64,000 bases of DNA from Quercus robur (Eukaryota; Streptophyta; Magnoliopsida; Fagales; Fagaceae), in assembly GCF_932294415.1 (NCBI RefSeq), contig NC_065544.1, forward strand, positions 12,561,351 through 12,625,350, read 5' to 3'. Positions 25,028-36,159 of the stretch are shown here, in pieces. The notes beneath the pieces are model-generated. The model was not told the DNA's origin. It saw only the letters and a program-made list of their open reading frames with translations, and did not search any database. The translations under genes and the position numbers were made by a program. The stretch's first letter is position 1, and each line of letters starts with the position of its first letter.

Positions 25028-25904
25028 TGGATTGGCTTTGGAATTTTGTGGGTTTTAGTTTGAATATTTTGTGGGTTTTTTGGTTTGGATCGGCGGAGGC
25101 GTGTGGCTGTCGCCTCTAGAATTTCCCATGTTGATTCATCCTCCACAGTTACAATCACAAAACGCATGTGACGCCACAGCCTCGACCAAGCCGTGATCTA
25201 GACATTTGCAACCTTCAAACTCGACGGATCACTCACTGAAAGCAGAGGCTAGAGAGTTACAATTGCATGCGAGTGGATGAGATCGTGAATCGAAAGAGTG
25301 GGAAGCTCCCAAGGTGACCTTCACACGATGGGTCACTCACTGATTCAACCTATTTACAACATAGAGATGTGATGGAGATTTTTCATAGAGTGGGTTGCTT
25401 GTGCTAGGGTTTGACATTTTTGTGAATTTGAGAAGATTTTTTTTTGTGGTTTTGATTTTTTGGGTTTGGTTTTGGATTTGAAGTTGAGATTGGTTTTTGA
25501 TTTTGTGTTGACATTGATTTTTTGTATGGTTCTTGATGGCAGGTTCTTTGATTTGGATTTAAATATTCAAATGAACTGATTTGTTGTGTTGTACTCTCAT
25601 TAAATGAAAATTTGTTTTGATTGTTGGTTCCATTCAAGGTTTTTTTTTTTAACTGGGAACGTGTTCTACAATTTCTTCTTCTTCTTCTTGTTTGTTTACG
25701 GGGAAAGCTTTGAGGGTCAGAGAAAAAGAAGAATGAGACTAAAAGAGACAGATGAGAGAAAGAGGAGAGTTTTGAATAGAATTAAAAATAGGTAACGGCG
25801 TTATAAGCCGTTTGGGTTTAAGGACTGAAGTGGTTAGTTTTTAAATCCTTTGGACTTGATCTGGTATTATGCCAAACCTCAAGTTATGTTTGTGTAATTT
25901 ACCC
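24548..25904. mobile_element. MULE-type element with ~115-bp TIRs and 9-bp TSD; empty site present in copy B
   Basis: The left end GGATAAATTCCACAAACATA and the reverse complement of the right end GGGTAAATTACACAAACATA begin inverted repeats that continue for about 115 bp to TAACGCCGTTACC. Exact 9-mers TAATATTTA flank it (24539-24547 and 25905-25913). Copy B of the surrounding duplication has only one TAATATTTA, at about 50737, and no insert. The 1357-bp element has no transposase. The interior has a CT-rich tract, a long T run (about 24990-25026) and a GC-richer stretch (about 25080-25330) that could be captured host sequence. Confidence 0.93.
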
Positions 25905-25987
25905 TAATATTTATGTCTAGAAAAGTAAAATATTGTAGTTTGTTTTTCCATCATCTACAAATCTAATAAAAATTTTATTTATTATCT

Positions 25988-25988
25988 C

Positions 25989-26068
<80 letters not shown>
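25988..26068. repeat. (AT)n(AG)n compound microsatellite
   Basis: A run of AT is followed by a long AG run. The same compound repeat occurs at the equivalent place of copy B (about 50816-50881). Confidence 0.9.
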
Positions 26069-26072
<4 letters not shown>

Positions 26073-26695
26073 TCATTTAGTCTAAATATTTTTATAAAAA
26101 CAAAGCCAAATAAATAATAACAGCTGTATAAAGATATAAATGTTAGACATAACAAAATAAAATGATCATAGGCTTATAACTATCCATATTGGCAATAGAT
26201 ACTAGTAATGAACTATCATGTAACATTCAAAATTTGAAAACTTGTAGAATAAAATTATAAAACTTTACGTATTATTGTTATTATGTTTTATAGAGAACTC
26301 GATATTTTCAAGTTTTTTTTTGTTTATGTATTAAAATTTTTTAATGACCCCGGCCTATACGAAATTACTGGAGCCGCCACTTATTGTAATGCAGCTGCTT
26401 GGACTCTTTCAACTTAGTGCTTGTTTATTTGGCTTATCTATAATTACTTTTGTCTTTGCCCATCTGTTTTTCCTTCTCGAGAATAACTTTTGGAAGTTAT
26501 AATGTGATGTAGTGCCATGAGTCCGTGACTATATGACCCATGCAGGATGAAGACAATTGTAGACAACCTCGAATTTCCTAATGGATATACGTTGATTCTT
26601 TTGGCTTGTTCATTAATTTGGCATTACAATGAAGTTTTTTTCTTCTTTTTTCTTTGCCCATCTCTTTATAAAATGTGAGATATAGGCACATTTGT
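26069..26695. repeat. Partial duplicate of 23450-24080 (UGT upstream region)
   Basis: The sequence from AGTCATTTAGTCTAAA onward follows 23452 and beyond with about 90% identity by eye, including the stretch ATGACCCATG..GATGAAGACAATTG..ACCTCGAATTTCCTAATGG. It lies directly after the microsatellite, so a second unit of the UGT upstream region was left here, without a gene. Confidence 0.8.
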
Positions 26696-26849
26696 TTTTG
26701 ATAGGTCAAGAATGTATAGATTCTTTGTGATGAATTAACCAATTAATTAGTTAAGTTAATTAATTAATTCAATTAGCATGCAATAAGTATGATAACACAA
26801 ACAAATCACCAACTAAGTTAATATGTAGCGGAAAATAAAGTTGACACAA

Positions 26850-27100
26850 TGATGTTAATGAGGCTTCTGCACTTCATTTTGTCTTGTGCATACTTTTCAC
26901 TATGTACACCATTTTCATTTTATTCTTGCTGTACCTTTGCTTTTATAGTAGTTCTATTACAGTAAAATTTTGTAATAAAACATGTATAATTTGGAGTGAA
27001 TGTTGTTTTCTATAATCATACATTTTGGATATGAATGTTAACATGTGTGTGATGGTAACATGAGTTTTTTTAATACATTGTTCAATCTTACAGAAATGTT
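26850..27100. repeat. Relic of an NLR 3' flank (matches 33890-34160)
   Basis: GCTTCTGCACTTCATTTTG, CATTTTATTC, TTTTATAGTAGT, GGAGTG.ATGTTG and TTTCTATAATCAT appear in the same order and spacing as in 33900-34130, downstream of the CNL gene. The CNL itself begins 0.9 kb further on, so this looks like what remains of a deleted upstream NLR copy. Confidence 0.72.
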
Positions 27101-27832
27101 TATGTGTTCTTCAAGGTGGAATGGTCCTGTATATGGTTCTAAGCTTAAAGAAGCTTATTTATACCGTCGTTGCATTCCATGCCAGTGTTTTTTAGAGAGA
27201 GTGACCTTACTGTCACCATTATGAATGATTCCACAATAGTTTCTTACTTTCGTTTACTTGTTGTATAGGTGATCGAGAGTGTGAATGGGGGTCTTTGTGA
27301 AAAGAAGATAAATTTCAATAAGAATGGTATGAGAGAAGGAGCATTTTGAAGTGCCAAGCACCTCTATTCAGAGCCATGTAAGAACGACCAGGTTATGGGC
27401 CCTTAACTTAGTGCTATTATGCTGTACCACATAGAATTTTGGAAAGATTAATGGTGTCCAAAAGTATTTGGCTTTACAAATGCACTGAAATTTTTTGGTC
27501 TCACTGACATAGCATTAGCATTTGAGTAGCATTTGAGATAGTGCTCGACTGGACCCATCATAACCCAAAAATACAGAGGATGGTGTCAAAATTTGTGAAA
27601 CGCTACTTTTCCTTAGCTTTTATGTCCCAGTATTTCATCCTAATTTTCCTTCGTTGGACCAAAGATAGTGACTGTACACTCAATTATTGAGCCATAGTGG
27701 GGCCTTCTTGCCTTTTTCTTCTTGTCTTCACAGAAACCATTATTGAGGAGCACATGGGGCTGTTGTTAAAGTAGTAATTATTGAGCAGTGGAGCCGTTGT
27801 TCACATTTTTCTGTTGATTTCTAAGTGGACTC

Positions 27833-27838
27833 TTGACT
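27833..27838 (+). promoter_or_regulatory. W-box-like TTGACT upstream of the NLR
   Basis: TTGACT, a WRKY-binding core, lies about 120 bp before the CNL ATG. A hexamer is weak evidence alone, but W-boxes are common in defence-gene promoters. Confidence 0.3.
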
Positions 27839-27955
27839 TTACATAACTAGCCAAGTCTTCCTTCTTCACAGCCACTTTAATCTTCCTCCTCTCATATCTC
27901 AAACTACTCTCTATCAGCTAAGCTTGATACATTTTCTTTCATCCAACAAGAACAA

Positions 27956-30676
27956 ATGGCCGATGCAATCCTCTATGGCGTTGTCCAGAAGATCATTGAA
28001 AGCTTGGGCTCCTCCACTCTCAAAAAGATTCGATCGATCTGGGGTGTCCAAGATGAGCTCGAAAAAATGAACGACACTGTTCTCACAATTCAAGCTGTAC
28101 TTGAAGATGCAGAGGAGCAGCAGGTCCAGAACCACCAAGTCGAGCACTGGCTCACGAAGCTCAGAGAAGTAGTTTTTGATGCTGATGACTTGCTGAGCGA
28201 GTTGTCCACTCATGTGTTTCGGCGTAAGGTGATGGGTGGTGATAAAATGGCAAAGAAGGTACGCATTTTCTTTTCAAGTTCAAACCAACTGGTTTTTAGT
28301 CATAAGATGGCTTGCAAAATAAAAGCCATGAGGGAGAGGCTTAATGATATAGCAGATAATAGGAACAAATTCAAATTGATAGAGCGTCCTTTAGAGACAC
28401 GGGCTGTGACTAGGGAGAGGGAAACTCACTCGTTTGTACCTGATGAAGATGTTATCGGGAGAGAAAAGGATAAGCAAGCCATCATAGATCTGTTGTTGGA
28501 CTTTGATGTGGAAGATAATGTTTCATTCATATCAATAGTGGGAATTGGTGGGCTAGGAAAAACCACACTGGCCCAATATGTATTCAATGATGAGAAGGTC
28601 CGAACTAATTTTGAGTTGAAGATATGGGTGTGTGTCTCTGATGTCTTTGACATTAAAAAAATTGTTGAAATGATAATTGGATCTACAACTGGTAGAAAGC
28701 CCGAAAACCTAGACATGGATCCATTGCAAAATGAACTTCGTGAAACTCTCTGCCAAAAGAAGTACTTACTTATATTGGATGATGTATGGAATGAGGATAG
28801 TGAAAATTGGTATAATTTGAAAATTTTATTAATGGGTGGTGCAAAGGGAAGTAAGGTGGTGATAACTACACGATCCAACAAGGTTGTGGAGATTACTAGT
28901 ACCTCATCCTATTTTCTAGAAGGCTTGTCAAGGGATCAATCCTGGTCATTATTAAAGAAAATGGCATTTAAAAAAGGCCAGGAGACCATCAATTCTAACC
29001 TCAAAGCAATTGGGATGGACATAGTAGAAAAATGTCGAGGAGTGCCTCTTGCTATAAGGACGATAGGAAAAGTCTTATTCAAAAAAACTGAAGCTGAGTG
29101 GTCATACATCAAGAATACTAAACTCACAGATGTAACTGAATTAAAAGATGGTATTATGCCGATTTTAAAATTGAGTTACGATTATCTTCCATCGCATTTA
29201 AAATGTTGTTTTGCATATTGTTCATTGTTTCCCAAAGATTATTCGATCAATAAGTTGACATTGATACAATTATGGATATCACAAGGTTTTATCCAATCAT
29301 CAGAGGAGAGTCATCAACTAGAGCATGTTGCCAATGAGTACTTCATGGAGCTACTTTGGAGATCATTCTTCCAAGAAGCAAAAGAAGATGATGAAGGCAT
29401 GATTAGGAGTTTTAAAATGCATGATTTAATTCATGATCTTGCACAATATGTATTAAAGACTGATTGTATACTAGTTGATACCAAAGCAAAAAATGTGAAA
29501 GAAAAAGGACGCCATCTATCATTTCCATTTTACAACGTTTCATTCTTTGAGGAGAATTTAAGCACGTTGGTTAAAGCAAACAAGATACGATCATTTATAT
29601 TTGCATACAACAAGTTCGAATATGATGAAGGAACAATTGAAGAATCAACTTTCAAAAAACTTATTTCTACTTTTAGATACTTGCGTGCATTAGACCTACA
29701 TGGTTTAAATATGAAGATGTTGCCAAATACCATAGGTACTTTGATGCATCTAAAGTACCTTGACCTTTCCTCTAATCATATTGAGGTTTTCCCTAGTTCA
29801 ATTACAAAATTGGTGAATTTGGAAACATTAAAGCTCTGTCAGTGTACAAAGCTTAGGGAGTTGCCAGTAAGGATTCAAAAAATGGTCAGCCTCAAGCACC
29901 TTGACTTAAGAGGTTGTTGGAAATTGACTCATATGCCACGTGGATTAGGGCAATTGACTTCTCTTCAAACATTAGACTTATTTGTTGTGAGTGAGGGTCC
30001 TGTAGCTTCTTCCAAGCATTGCGGTGGGCTAGCGGAATTAAACAAGCTAAATGACCTGAGGGGAAAATTAGGGATTAAAAATTTGGCACAGGTGAAAGAT
30101 GCCACTCCAGAATTCGAGGCTGCAAATTTGAAGGACAAGCAACGTCTCAGTGAGTTGGAATTAGACTGGAATCCAGAGAGTGATGATGGTGTAGATGCCA
30201 GTGATGATGAAAATTCAATGGATAGCCTCCAACCACACGAAAGTTTAAAATCTTTGAGTGTGAAGGGGTACATGGGTGTGAGAGTTTCAAGTTGGCTTTC
30301 ATTCTTAACAAATCTCGTTGAATTAAGTATAATCGGATGTAAGAAGTGCCAATATTTGCCACCGTTGTATAAACTCTCAACTCTCCGAAGCCTATATATT
30401 ATAAAGATGAATGGTCTGGAGTACATGACAGAGGGGGATATGAATGATGAGATATCTGCTTCACTGGCATCACCATCAACATTTTTCCCATCCCTTCAGA
30501 CACTCTGGCTCTCTTATTGCCCGAATCTAAAGGGATGGTGGAGGAGTGTGGATAAGGGGAATGAGGCAACAACGACATCAACAATATCATCATCAACTAA
30601 TCACTATCACCAACACATGCCGTACTTTCCGCGTCTTTCTTCTTTTTATTTCCTAACTTCTCTCCAGACATTATGA
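27956..30676 (+). CDS. CC-NBS-LRR disease-resistance protein (RGA-like CNL), LRR end interrupted
   Basis: This is an intracellular immune receptor of the CNL class. The ATG at 27956 is in good context (ACAAATGG) and starts MADAILYGVVQKI, typical of the Rx-like coiled-coil domain (about 1-150) with an EDVID-like DADDLLSEL (75-83). The NB-ARC shows P-loop GIGGLGKTT (196-204), kinase-2 LLILDDVW (271-278), RNBS-B GSKVVITTRS (298-307), GVPLA (362-366), RNBS-D CFAYCSLFPKDY (418-429) and MHD (488-490). The W ending kinase-2 and the absence of a TIR fit a CNL. Leucine-rich repeats start near 560. The frame stops at TGA 30674-30676 after LTSLQTL, about 906 aa. Related LRR sequence continues downstream in another frame, so the C-terminus is probably truncated. 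No intron is seen in the coding part. Confidence 0.92.
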   Translation: MADAILYGVVQKIIESLGSSTLKKIRSIWGVQDELEKMNDTVLTIQAVLEDAEEQQVQNHQVEHWLTKLREVVFDADDLLSELSTHVFRRKVMGGDKMAKKVRIFFSSSNQLVFSHKMACKIKAMRERLNDIADNRNKFKLIERPLETRAVTRERETHSFVPDEDVIGREKDKQAIIDLLLDFDVEDNVSFISIVGIGGLGKTTLAQYVFNDEKVRTNFELKIWVCVSDVFDIKKIVEMIIGSTTGRKPENLDMDPLQNELRETLCQKKYLLILDDVWNEDSENWYNLKILLMGGAKGSKVVITTRSNKVVEITSTSSYFLEGLSRDQSWSLLKKMAFKKGQETINSNLKAIGMDIVEKCRGVPLAIRTIGKVLFKKTEAEWSYIKNTKLTDVTELKDGIMPILKLSYDYLPSHLKCCFAYCSLFPKDYSINKLTLIQLWISQGFIQSSEESHQLEHVANEYFMELLWRSFFQEAKEDDEGMIRSFKMHDLIHDLAQYVLKTDCILVDTKAKNVKEKGRHLSFPFYNVSFFEENLSTLVKANKIRSFIFAYNKFEYDEGTIEESTFKKLISTFRYLRALDLHGLNMKMLPNTIGTLMHLKYLDLSSNHIEVFPSSITKLVNLETLKLCQCTKLRELPVRIQKMVSLKHLDLRGCWKLTHMPRGLGQLTSLQTLDLFVVSEGPVASSKHCGGLAELNKLNDLRGKLGIKNLAQVKDATPEFEAANLKDKQRLSELELDWNPESDDGVDASDDENSMDSLQPHESLKSLSVKGYMGVRVSSWLSFLTNLVELSIIGCKKCQYLPPLYKLSTLRSLYIIKMNGLEYMTEGDMNDEISASLASPSTFFPSLQTLWLSYCPNLKGWWRSVDKGNEATTTSTISSSTNHYHQHMPYFPRLSSFYFLTSLQTL

Positions 30677-30735
30677 TTTAAAAACTGTATTGTTTAAAAA
30701 CCTAACTTCTCTCCAGACATTACAGAAAGCTTATT

Positions 30736-31128
30736 TTGAGGAAAAGCAGTTTGAAGGCATTGGAAGAGACAATAGAGATGAATAATAGGGGAGGAAGGGC
30801 TTCTTCATTTCCGTCCTCTTCCTCTTCCTCTTCCTCTTCCTCCTCCTTCTCCCCTCCTCTCTCCAAATTAAAGATATTGACTTTGTGGAGAATTCCAGAG
30901 GAGTTGGAGTCTCTGCCAGAGGAGTGGTTTAAAAACCTAACTTCTCTTCAGACATTACACATTTGGTGGTGTCCCAATCTGACGTCACTTCCCGAAGGGA
31001 TGAGTCACCTCACCTCTTTACAGAGGTTGGAAATCATCAATTGTCCCCAATTAAAGCAAAGATGCGAGAAGGAAAATGGAGAGGATTGGGATAAGATTTC
31101 TCACATCCCAAATCTTACAATATTTTGA
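30736..31128 (+). pseudogene. Detached C-terminal LRR part of the CNL
   Basis: An open frame (first base 30736, no ATG) encodes SLKALEETIEMNN, a serine run from TCC/TCT repeats, then LRRs (LKILTLWRIPE.LESLPEEWFKNLTSLQTLHIWWCPNLTSLP) and a typical CNL tail ending NLTIF at TGA 31126-31128. It is shifted by two relative to the upstream frame (2780 nt apart). A direct repeat TAACTTCTCTCCAGACATTA (30652 and 30702) spans the break. A GT-AG intron joining the parts would be only about 30 nt, too short to be credible. Confidence 0.8.
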
Positions 31129-31387
31129 ACTACTGCATACGCTTCCCTGGTATGTTCTTCACTCTTCTCTGATTTAAATTAAAAAAAAAAAAAAACTTCT
31201 TTAATAATTTCTGTAATTCTAGACTTAAGATTTTTAAAGCACAAGCAAAACCAAAATTAAAAAAATCTATAATTTCTTTTTCTTTTGCTTTGCCTAGAAA
31301 TAGCCTGGGCCTCATTATCTGGGTTTCTGATCGATGTTGAAATTGCAGGTAGAACATGACATGGATTTCGAAGGGGCAGAAAGGAGG

Positions 31388-31631
31388 GAAGAAGAAAGTG
31401 TAAGTGAAACTCTAAATTTTGTTTATTTTCTTTGAAATTGGGATTTGATTTTAGTTGTTTTTATGTAGAAATTTGAAAATTTATAGTATAAATCTTTTTC
31501 TGGGTTTGGGGAAGAAGAAAGCGTAAGTGAAACTCGAAATTTTGTTTATTTTCTTTGAAATTGGGATTTGATTTTAGTTGTTTTATGTAGAAATTAGAAA
31601 ATTTATATAAATCTTTTTCTGGGTTTCTTTT
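31388..31631. repeat. Tandem duplication, 123-bp unit, in NLR 3' region
   Basis: GAAGAAAG.GTAAGTGAAACTC begins two units 123 bp apart (31391 and 31514) that are nearly identical. Each contains a GTAAGT-like donor, so the unit may duplicate a 3'-UTR splice site. Confidence 0.85.
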
Positions 31632-32107
31632 AGAATACACATTTTTTTAACTTGTTGGATTCCATTTTAAGTGTCTATAAAATTTTATAGGGCATGTTTG
31701 AAGTTATTCTCTTCTACACAAAATGGCTGATTCAGACATGGATGATGATAAGACAAAAAAGTAGTGCCTTTTTTTTTTAAGCTAAGAATATGTTTGTGAT
31801 CCGAGTACTTATGTGTTTCCCAAAATTATTCTGCTTCACTTATTAATAACCTCATAGAAGGGTGAAGATTTACCTCACATACATAGCCTCCTCCTCTCAA
31901 AATTATTCTTTCACTTATTAAACTTGATTGTACTGTTTGAAGAAGAGATTGTGAGTTGTTCATTTCGGGGCATCTTACTGCACTAATAATTGGGTTTAAG
32001 GATTTCTAGGTTGAGATTAGGCTTAATGAACTGCTGGACATGGTTATAAACTTTGCAGAACAAATGCAAAAAGGATAGTAGAAAAGAAGAGGAAGAAATA
32101 ATAAAAA

Positions 32108-32146
<39 letters not shown>

Positions 32147-32339
32147 CTCAGAATCAGATGATGGCATTTTTGGAGTTTCAGCTACAAAATAATTACTAGA
32201 ATCTTTATTGTTAGTTGGGTTGAACCACTTAAAATTCTTAATTATCGATGTTTTTAGTTGTTTTTTATTTTTTGCTTAAATGGAGATGACATCTGCATCG
32301 TGTTTTATTTTATTTTATTGCTGCTGATGTTTTGGAAAT

Positions 32340-35300
32340 TTTTTTTTACTATTTCTTTATGCAGGGATATTTTGAAGTGCAAAGCAAATTTTTGAAAGGG
32401 TGCCAGCAGGAAACAGGGGACGATTACTAAAAACTTCTCACATCCTAGGTATGTGCTTAATTCTTTATTCCATGCTATTTTCTTATGATGAGAAACATCT
32501 CAATTGATCTCATATGCAGAACCAATCGAGGCATAGGAAAACCTAGGCATCAGAATTGGTGCTTATTCAAACTTTAGGGCTCTGTAGGGAAATTAAGGTT
32601 TTTAGCTTACAATCATAACTTGGTTCATAAGGTGTATAAGAAAAGAACTTAAAATTATGGAAGTAATGAACAATGAAGTTTATGCAGGATCAAAAGCAAG
32701 GTTATAGTGTCCTTTAGGCTCCATCCAAAGGTAGACATTTTCTGTCATCCTTAAATTTCTAGACTTTAGAAATTTCTTCTTGGTTTGGTGTTGCATTAGA
32801 GATTCATAGGCCTTTTCCAATAAATTTGGGTCTCATAATTGTGAATATAATTTTAGAAGGTATGTGAGTTAGTCTTTAACGGCATCAGGCATTGTAGTGC
32901 ATTAATAATTAGAACTATCAGGGATTTTAAGGTTGAAATCAGACTTAAGAAATAACTGGTTGTGGTTAAAATTTTGTAGAGCAAAGCAAAATGTGTGAGA
33001 GAGAGAGTGAGAGAGAGAGAGAGAGATTGCATAGATGGAACTCATGGCTTAGGTTTGTGGTCCTTCACTGTCTCTGTATTTATTCAAACATGTTCCTATG
33101 TTGTGGCCTGTTAAGTCTCTCTCATTAGTGTATCTTTGGTTCCTATGAGAAAATGTTTGGTTGTGTATGTTGTAATTGTGACAAAGTTCTGTTTAATATT
33201 TGTTGGAATTTTCAGCAATCATCTATACAATCCATTTTCATGTGGCTATATGGGGGATCACGTGGCGTCGGTGCTTAACAGACCAGCCAAATGATGCAAG
33301 TCTACCATTGCATTGCAATAGGCCCGCCTGCAACACTTCCAGATGTGGGGCTTTGCTCTGCTGCTATTGGATAAAGACTTTGATGGTTTTAGTAGCACTG
33401 GTTACTGGTTAGCATTCATGGTCCTAACAATATTGGCTTGAATTTAGGTGATAGTTTTATGAATATATGGCTAAATGAATAAACACTAATATATATATAT
33501 ATATTAATCTAAAAGTATATTTTATATATTTTTATCAGAGTGGAGCTCTCTTTTTGTGTTTGTGTTTTTGTAAATTTGTTCTTTCTAATTCGCTCTTTGC
33601 ACTTTTTGATTCAGGAACAGCATTTGTGAATATTCTACTTGTTACAAATTTGTATAGAGAGACTATATGAAGGTTTGAGAAGAGTGTGATTTCCATGTGC
33701 AATGGTGCAGAAACATTCTGAAACTGGTTTCGTCATAGGCGTTGAATTTGACAAACAAGACAGCAACATCAGGCTGTGTTGAGTTATATATTGGAAACCA
33801 GTTGTGTTGAGCTTGTGGTTTGGATGGGCTTCTGCACTTCATTTTGTTGCTTCTGTGAATTTTTCTACTTCAACTGAGGTTATTAAGCTCTTGCTTGATG
33901 CTTCTGCACTTCATTTGTCTTGTTGCACACTGTTGACTATGTATAGTAAAACTTGTTCATTTTATTCTAGCTGTTTCTTTGCTTTATAGTAGTAATTGTA
34001 TTCAAGTAATATTGTGTAATGGAACATGTATTTGGAGTGGATGTTGATTTCTATAATCATGCATTTTGGACATGCATAATTGGAGTGTAATAAGAGAAGC
34101 AAGGGTGGATGCAATTCTGTAATCATGCATTTTGGCTATGTATATGGGATGGATGTTAATGAATTCCTTCTTTTGTTTTATTAAAAAAGAATCTCTTGCC
34201 CTCTTCCTCATAAGATAAGAGAAGCTGCAGCATAAAGAGGTGGTGGAAGAGGAGCATGAAGTTTGCTACTACAACAATTGTGGCTAACAAGGGAGGTCAT
34301 ACATTAGTTCCACCATGCATGTGATGGTAACTTGGGGTTAGAGATAGATTTATTTTTGACATTCATTAGTTTAATTTCTGTTGGATTAATAAAAGAACAC
34401 ATGACATCTTATGTATCACGTACTCATCTATAGTATTTTTATTTTTTTTGTAATTTTTTTGCTGGTAATGTTTTGGACATTTTATGTGCAATTTGGATTT
34501 GCAAAAACAGTTTGAAGCCCAAAGCAAACATTTGAAAGGGTACTAGAAGGAAGTAGGGGACGATTACCAAAAATTGCTCACATCTTGGAGTTTGGAGGGG
34601 ATGAACTTGCCAATGAGGTATGTGCTTAATTATTTATCTTATTCTTCTTAGAAACTCCAATGCTATTTCTTGTTATGAGTAACATTTCAGGTTATCTAAT
34701 ATTCAAAACCAATTGATGCACAGTAAAATTCTAGTTTTCTATTTGTTTGATGTCTCATTTGTAGTAGTTGTAGTGCATCTTCCATCTGTTATCACTTATC
34801 ATATTCCAAAATAAATTGTAGATTAATGTTATTGAAAGAGAGGTTGTATTTGATATGGAGGAAGAGTGCATATATGGGACTTATATGTTAGGTTTCTGGT
34901 TCTTCACTTTTGTCTCTGTATATGTTTGAACTTGTACCTATGCTTTTGCATGTTATGGATCTCTAGACTCCTATCTGTACTAGGTTTATTCAGAACTTTG
35001 ATCTCTCTCTCTCTCTTTGTGCATGGAGGTGCCCTTTAAGTTTGTGTTATCAACTAATTATTATAGTTTGTTCTTAATTTTGAGACCATTTTTTCTTCTC
35101 ATGCTCTTATGTCCTCCAGTTTATAATCATCTAATTTTTGGTTAATAATCTTAACTCTGATTTGGTCATCTTCTTTCTGTAGGTAATTCCATCTTTATAG
35201 AAAACTTGCACTTAAATATGCTGGAGCTTCTGCTATGGATTTAGTGTTCAAAAAAAAAAAAATCCAAAGAAACATAACATCACCAGTGAACATTCTGTCC

Positions 35301-35780
35301 TTTATGAAGCTGCAAAACATGCGTGAATGCTATAAGTGACTGGGAGTTCCTTGCTATGCTTTCAAGTGCAAGATATGCACATTTTATTTCGGACCTGTAA
35401 GCTTGAATTTCATTTTTTTTTTTTTTTTTTTTTTTATCAAATGATGATCATGAAATGCATTCATTTCTTTCTTCTTGGTTGGCTTGATAATTAAGATATA
35501 AGTGATGTGTATCTGAGATCTGTCCATCTTGTTCCCTAGAGGGAGAAAGTACCACTTCAATTGAGCAACAAAATGCATTCATTGCATGATCTAGACATAG
35601 ACACATGCATAAGTTAGAAAGTTTTCATGTCTCCACTTGAATAGTTAGGTATGACTATTCTAGAAGTGCTTTTTTTTTTTTTTTTTACTTTCTAATTTGC
35701 CAATTTCTTTGCTTGTAAATTCCTAAATAGCATTTATAAGTATTATATTTGTTACAAATTTTGTAGAGAGAGATTGTGAA
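32340..35780. repeat. Two-unit duplicated 3' flank of the NLR (about 32340-33700 and 34480-35780)
   Basis: Matching order: GCAAA.ATTTGAAAGGGT then GGGGACGATTAC (32383-32428; 34520-34567), GTATGTGCTTAATT (32450; 34618), GG..CTTCAC then GTCTCTGTAT (33060-33081; 34900-34921), and TTGTTACAAATTT (33638; 35749). Short stretches ending in GTATGT donors look like exons of a spliced 3' UTR, which many NLR loci have. No protein-coding signal was found in either unit. Edges are approximate. Confidence 0.65.
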
Positions 35781-36159
35781 TTGGTATTCACGTAAACTGG
35801 TATTCATGAATAGGTCAATGTGATTAGGTGTTTGTGAACTGGTATTCATGTAAGTCTGCACATATGCATTGGTTATACTTACTGGTACCCAAGTGGCCTT
35901 GATTGATTTTAGTGTTGGAAAGCTGTATTGAATCTGGCCTTAATTTAAGTTGTGCCCTTAACTTTAAGGAGGATTTTATTACAACGATGTTGAGTATGTA
36001 TACTACTGTATTGAGCTAGTTTTCAACAAGTGCTCGGTCATTAGTTAAAGTAACACATTTTTCATCGAATACAAGATGAGTGAGTGGAGCTCATCTATAC
36101 CTCCATTTTCTTGACAAAATGATTGTCTTTAGTTACTGCCTCTCTTATTGGTAGCGAGT

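Larger units (their letters stand above)
20193..26060. repeat. Segmental duplication copy A (matches 47159-50880)
   Basis: From about 20193 (AAAGTCAAGGTCTTCAAAAG) to the AT/AG microsatellite ending near 26068, the sequence aligns with 47159-50880, including the UGT gene, its 3' flank and its upstream flank. The main differences are a 1.36-kb MULE-type insertion here and extra sequence upstream of the UGT (about 22960-23760). Boundaries are estimated by eye. Confidence 0.85.

Noticed and set aside
24763-25167. Open frames within the MULE-type element
   Set aside because: Made of CT-rich and T/A homopolymer sequence; no transposase motif.
30676-30736. Intron joining the two parts of the CNL
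   Set aside because: The only usable GT...AG pair spans about 30 nt, below plant intron size, and the frames do not join cleanly.
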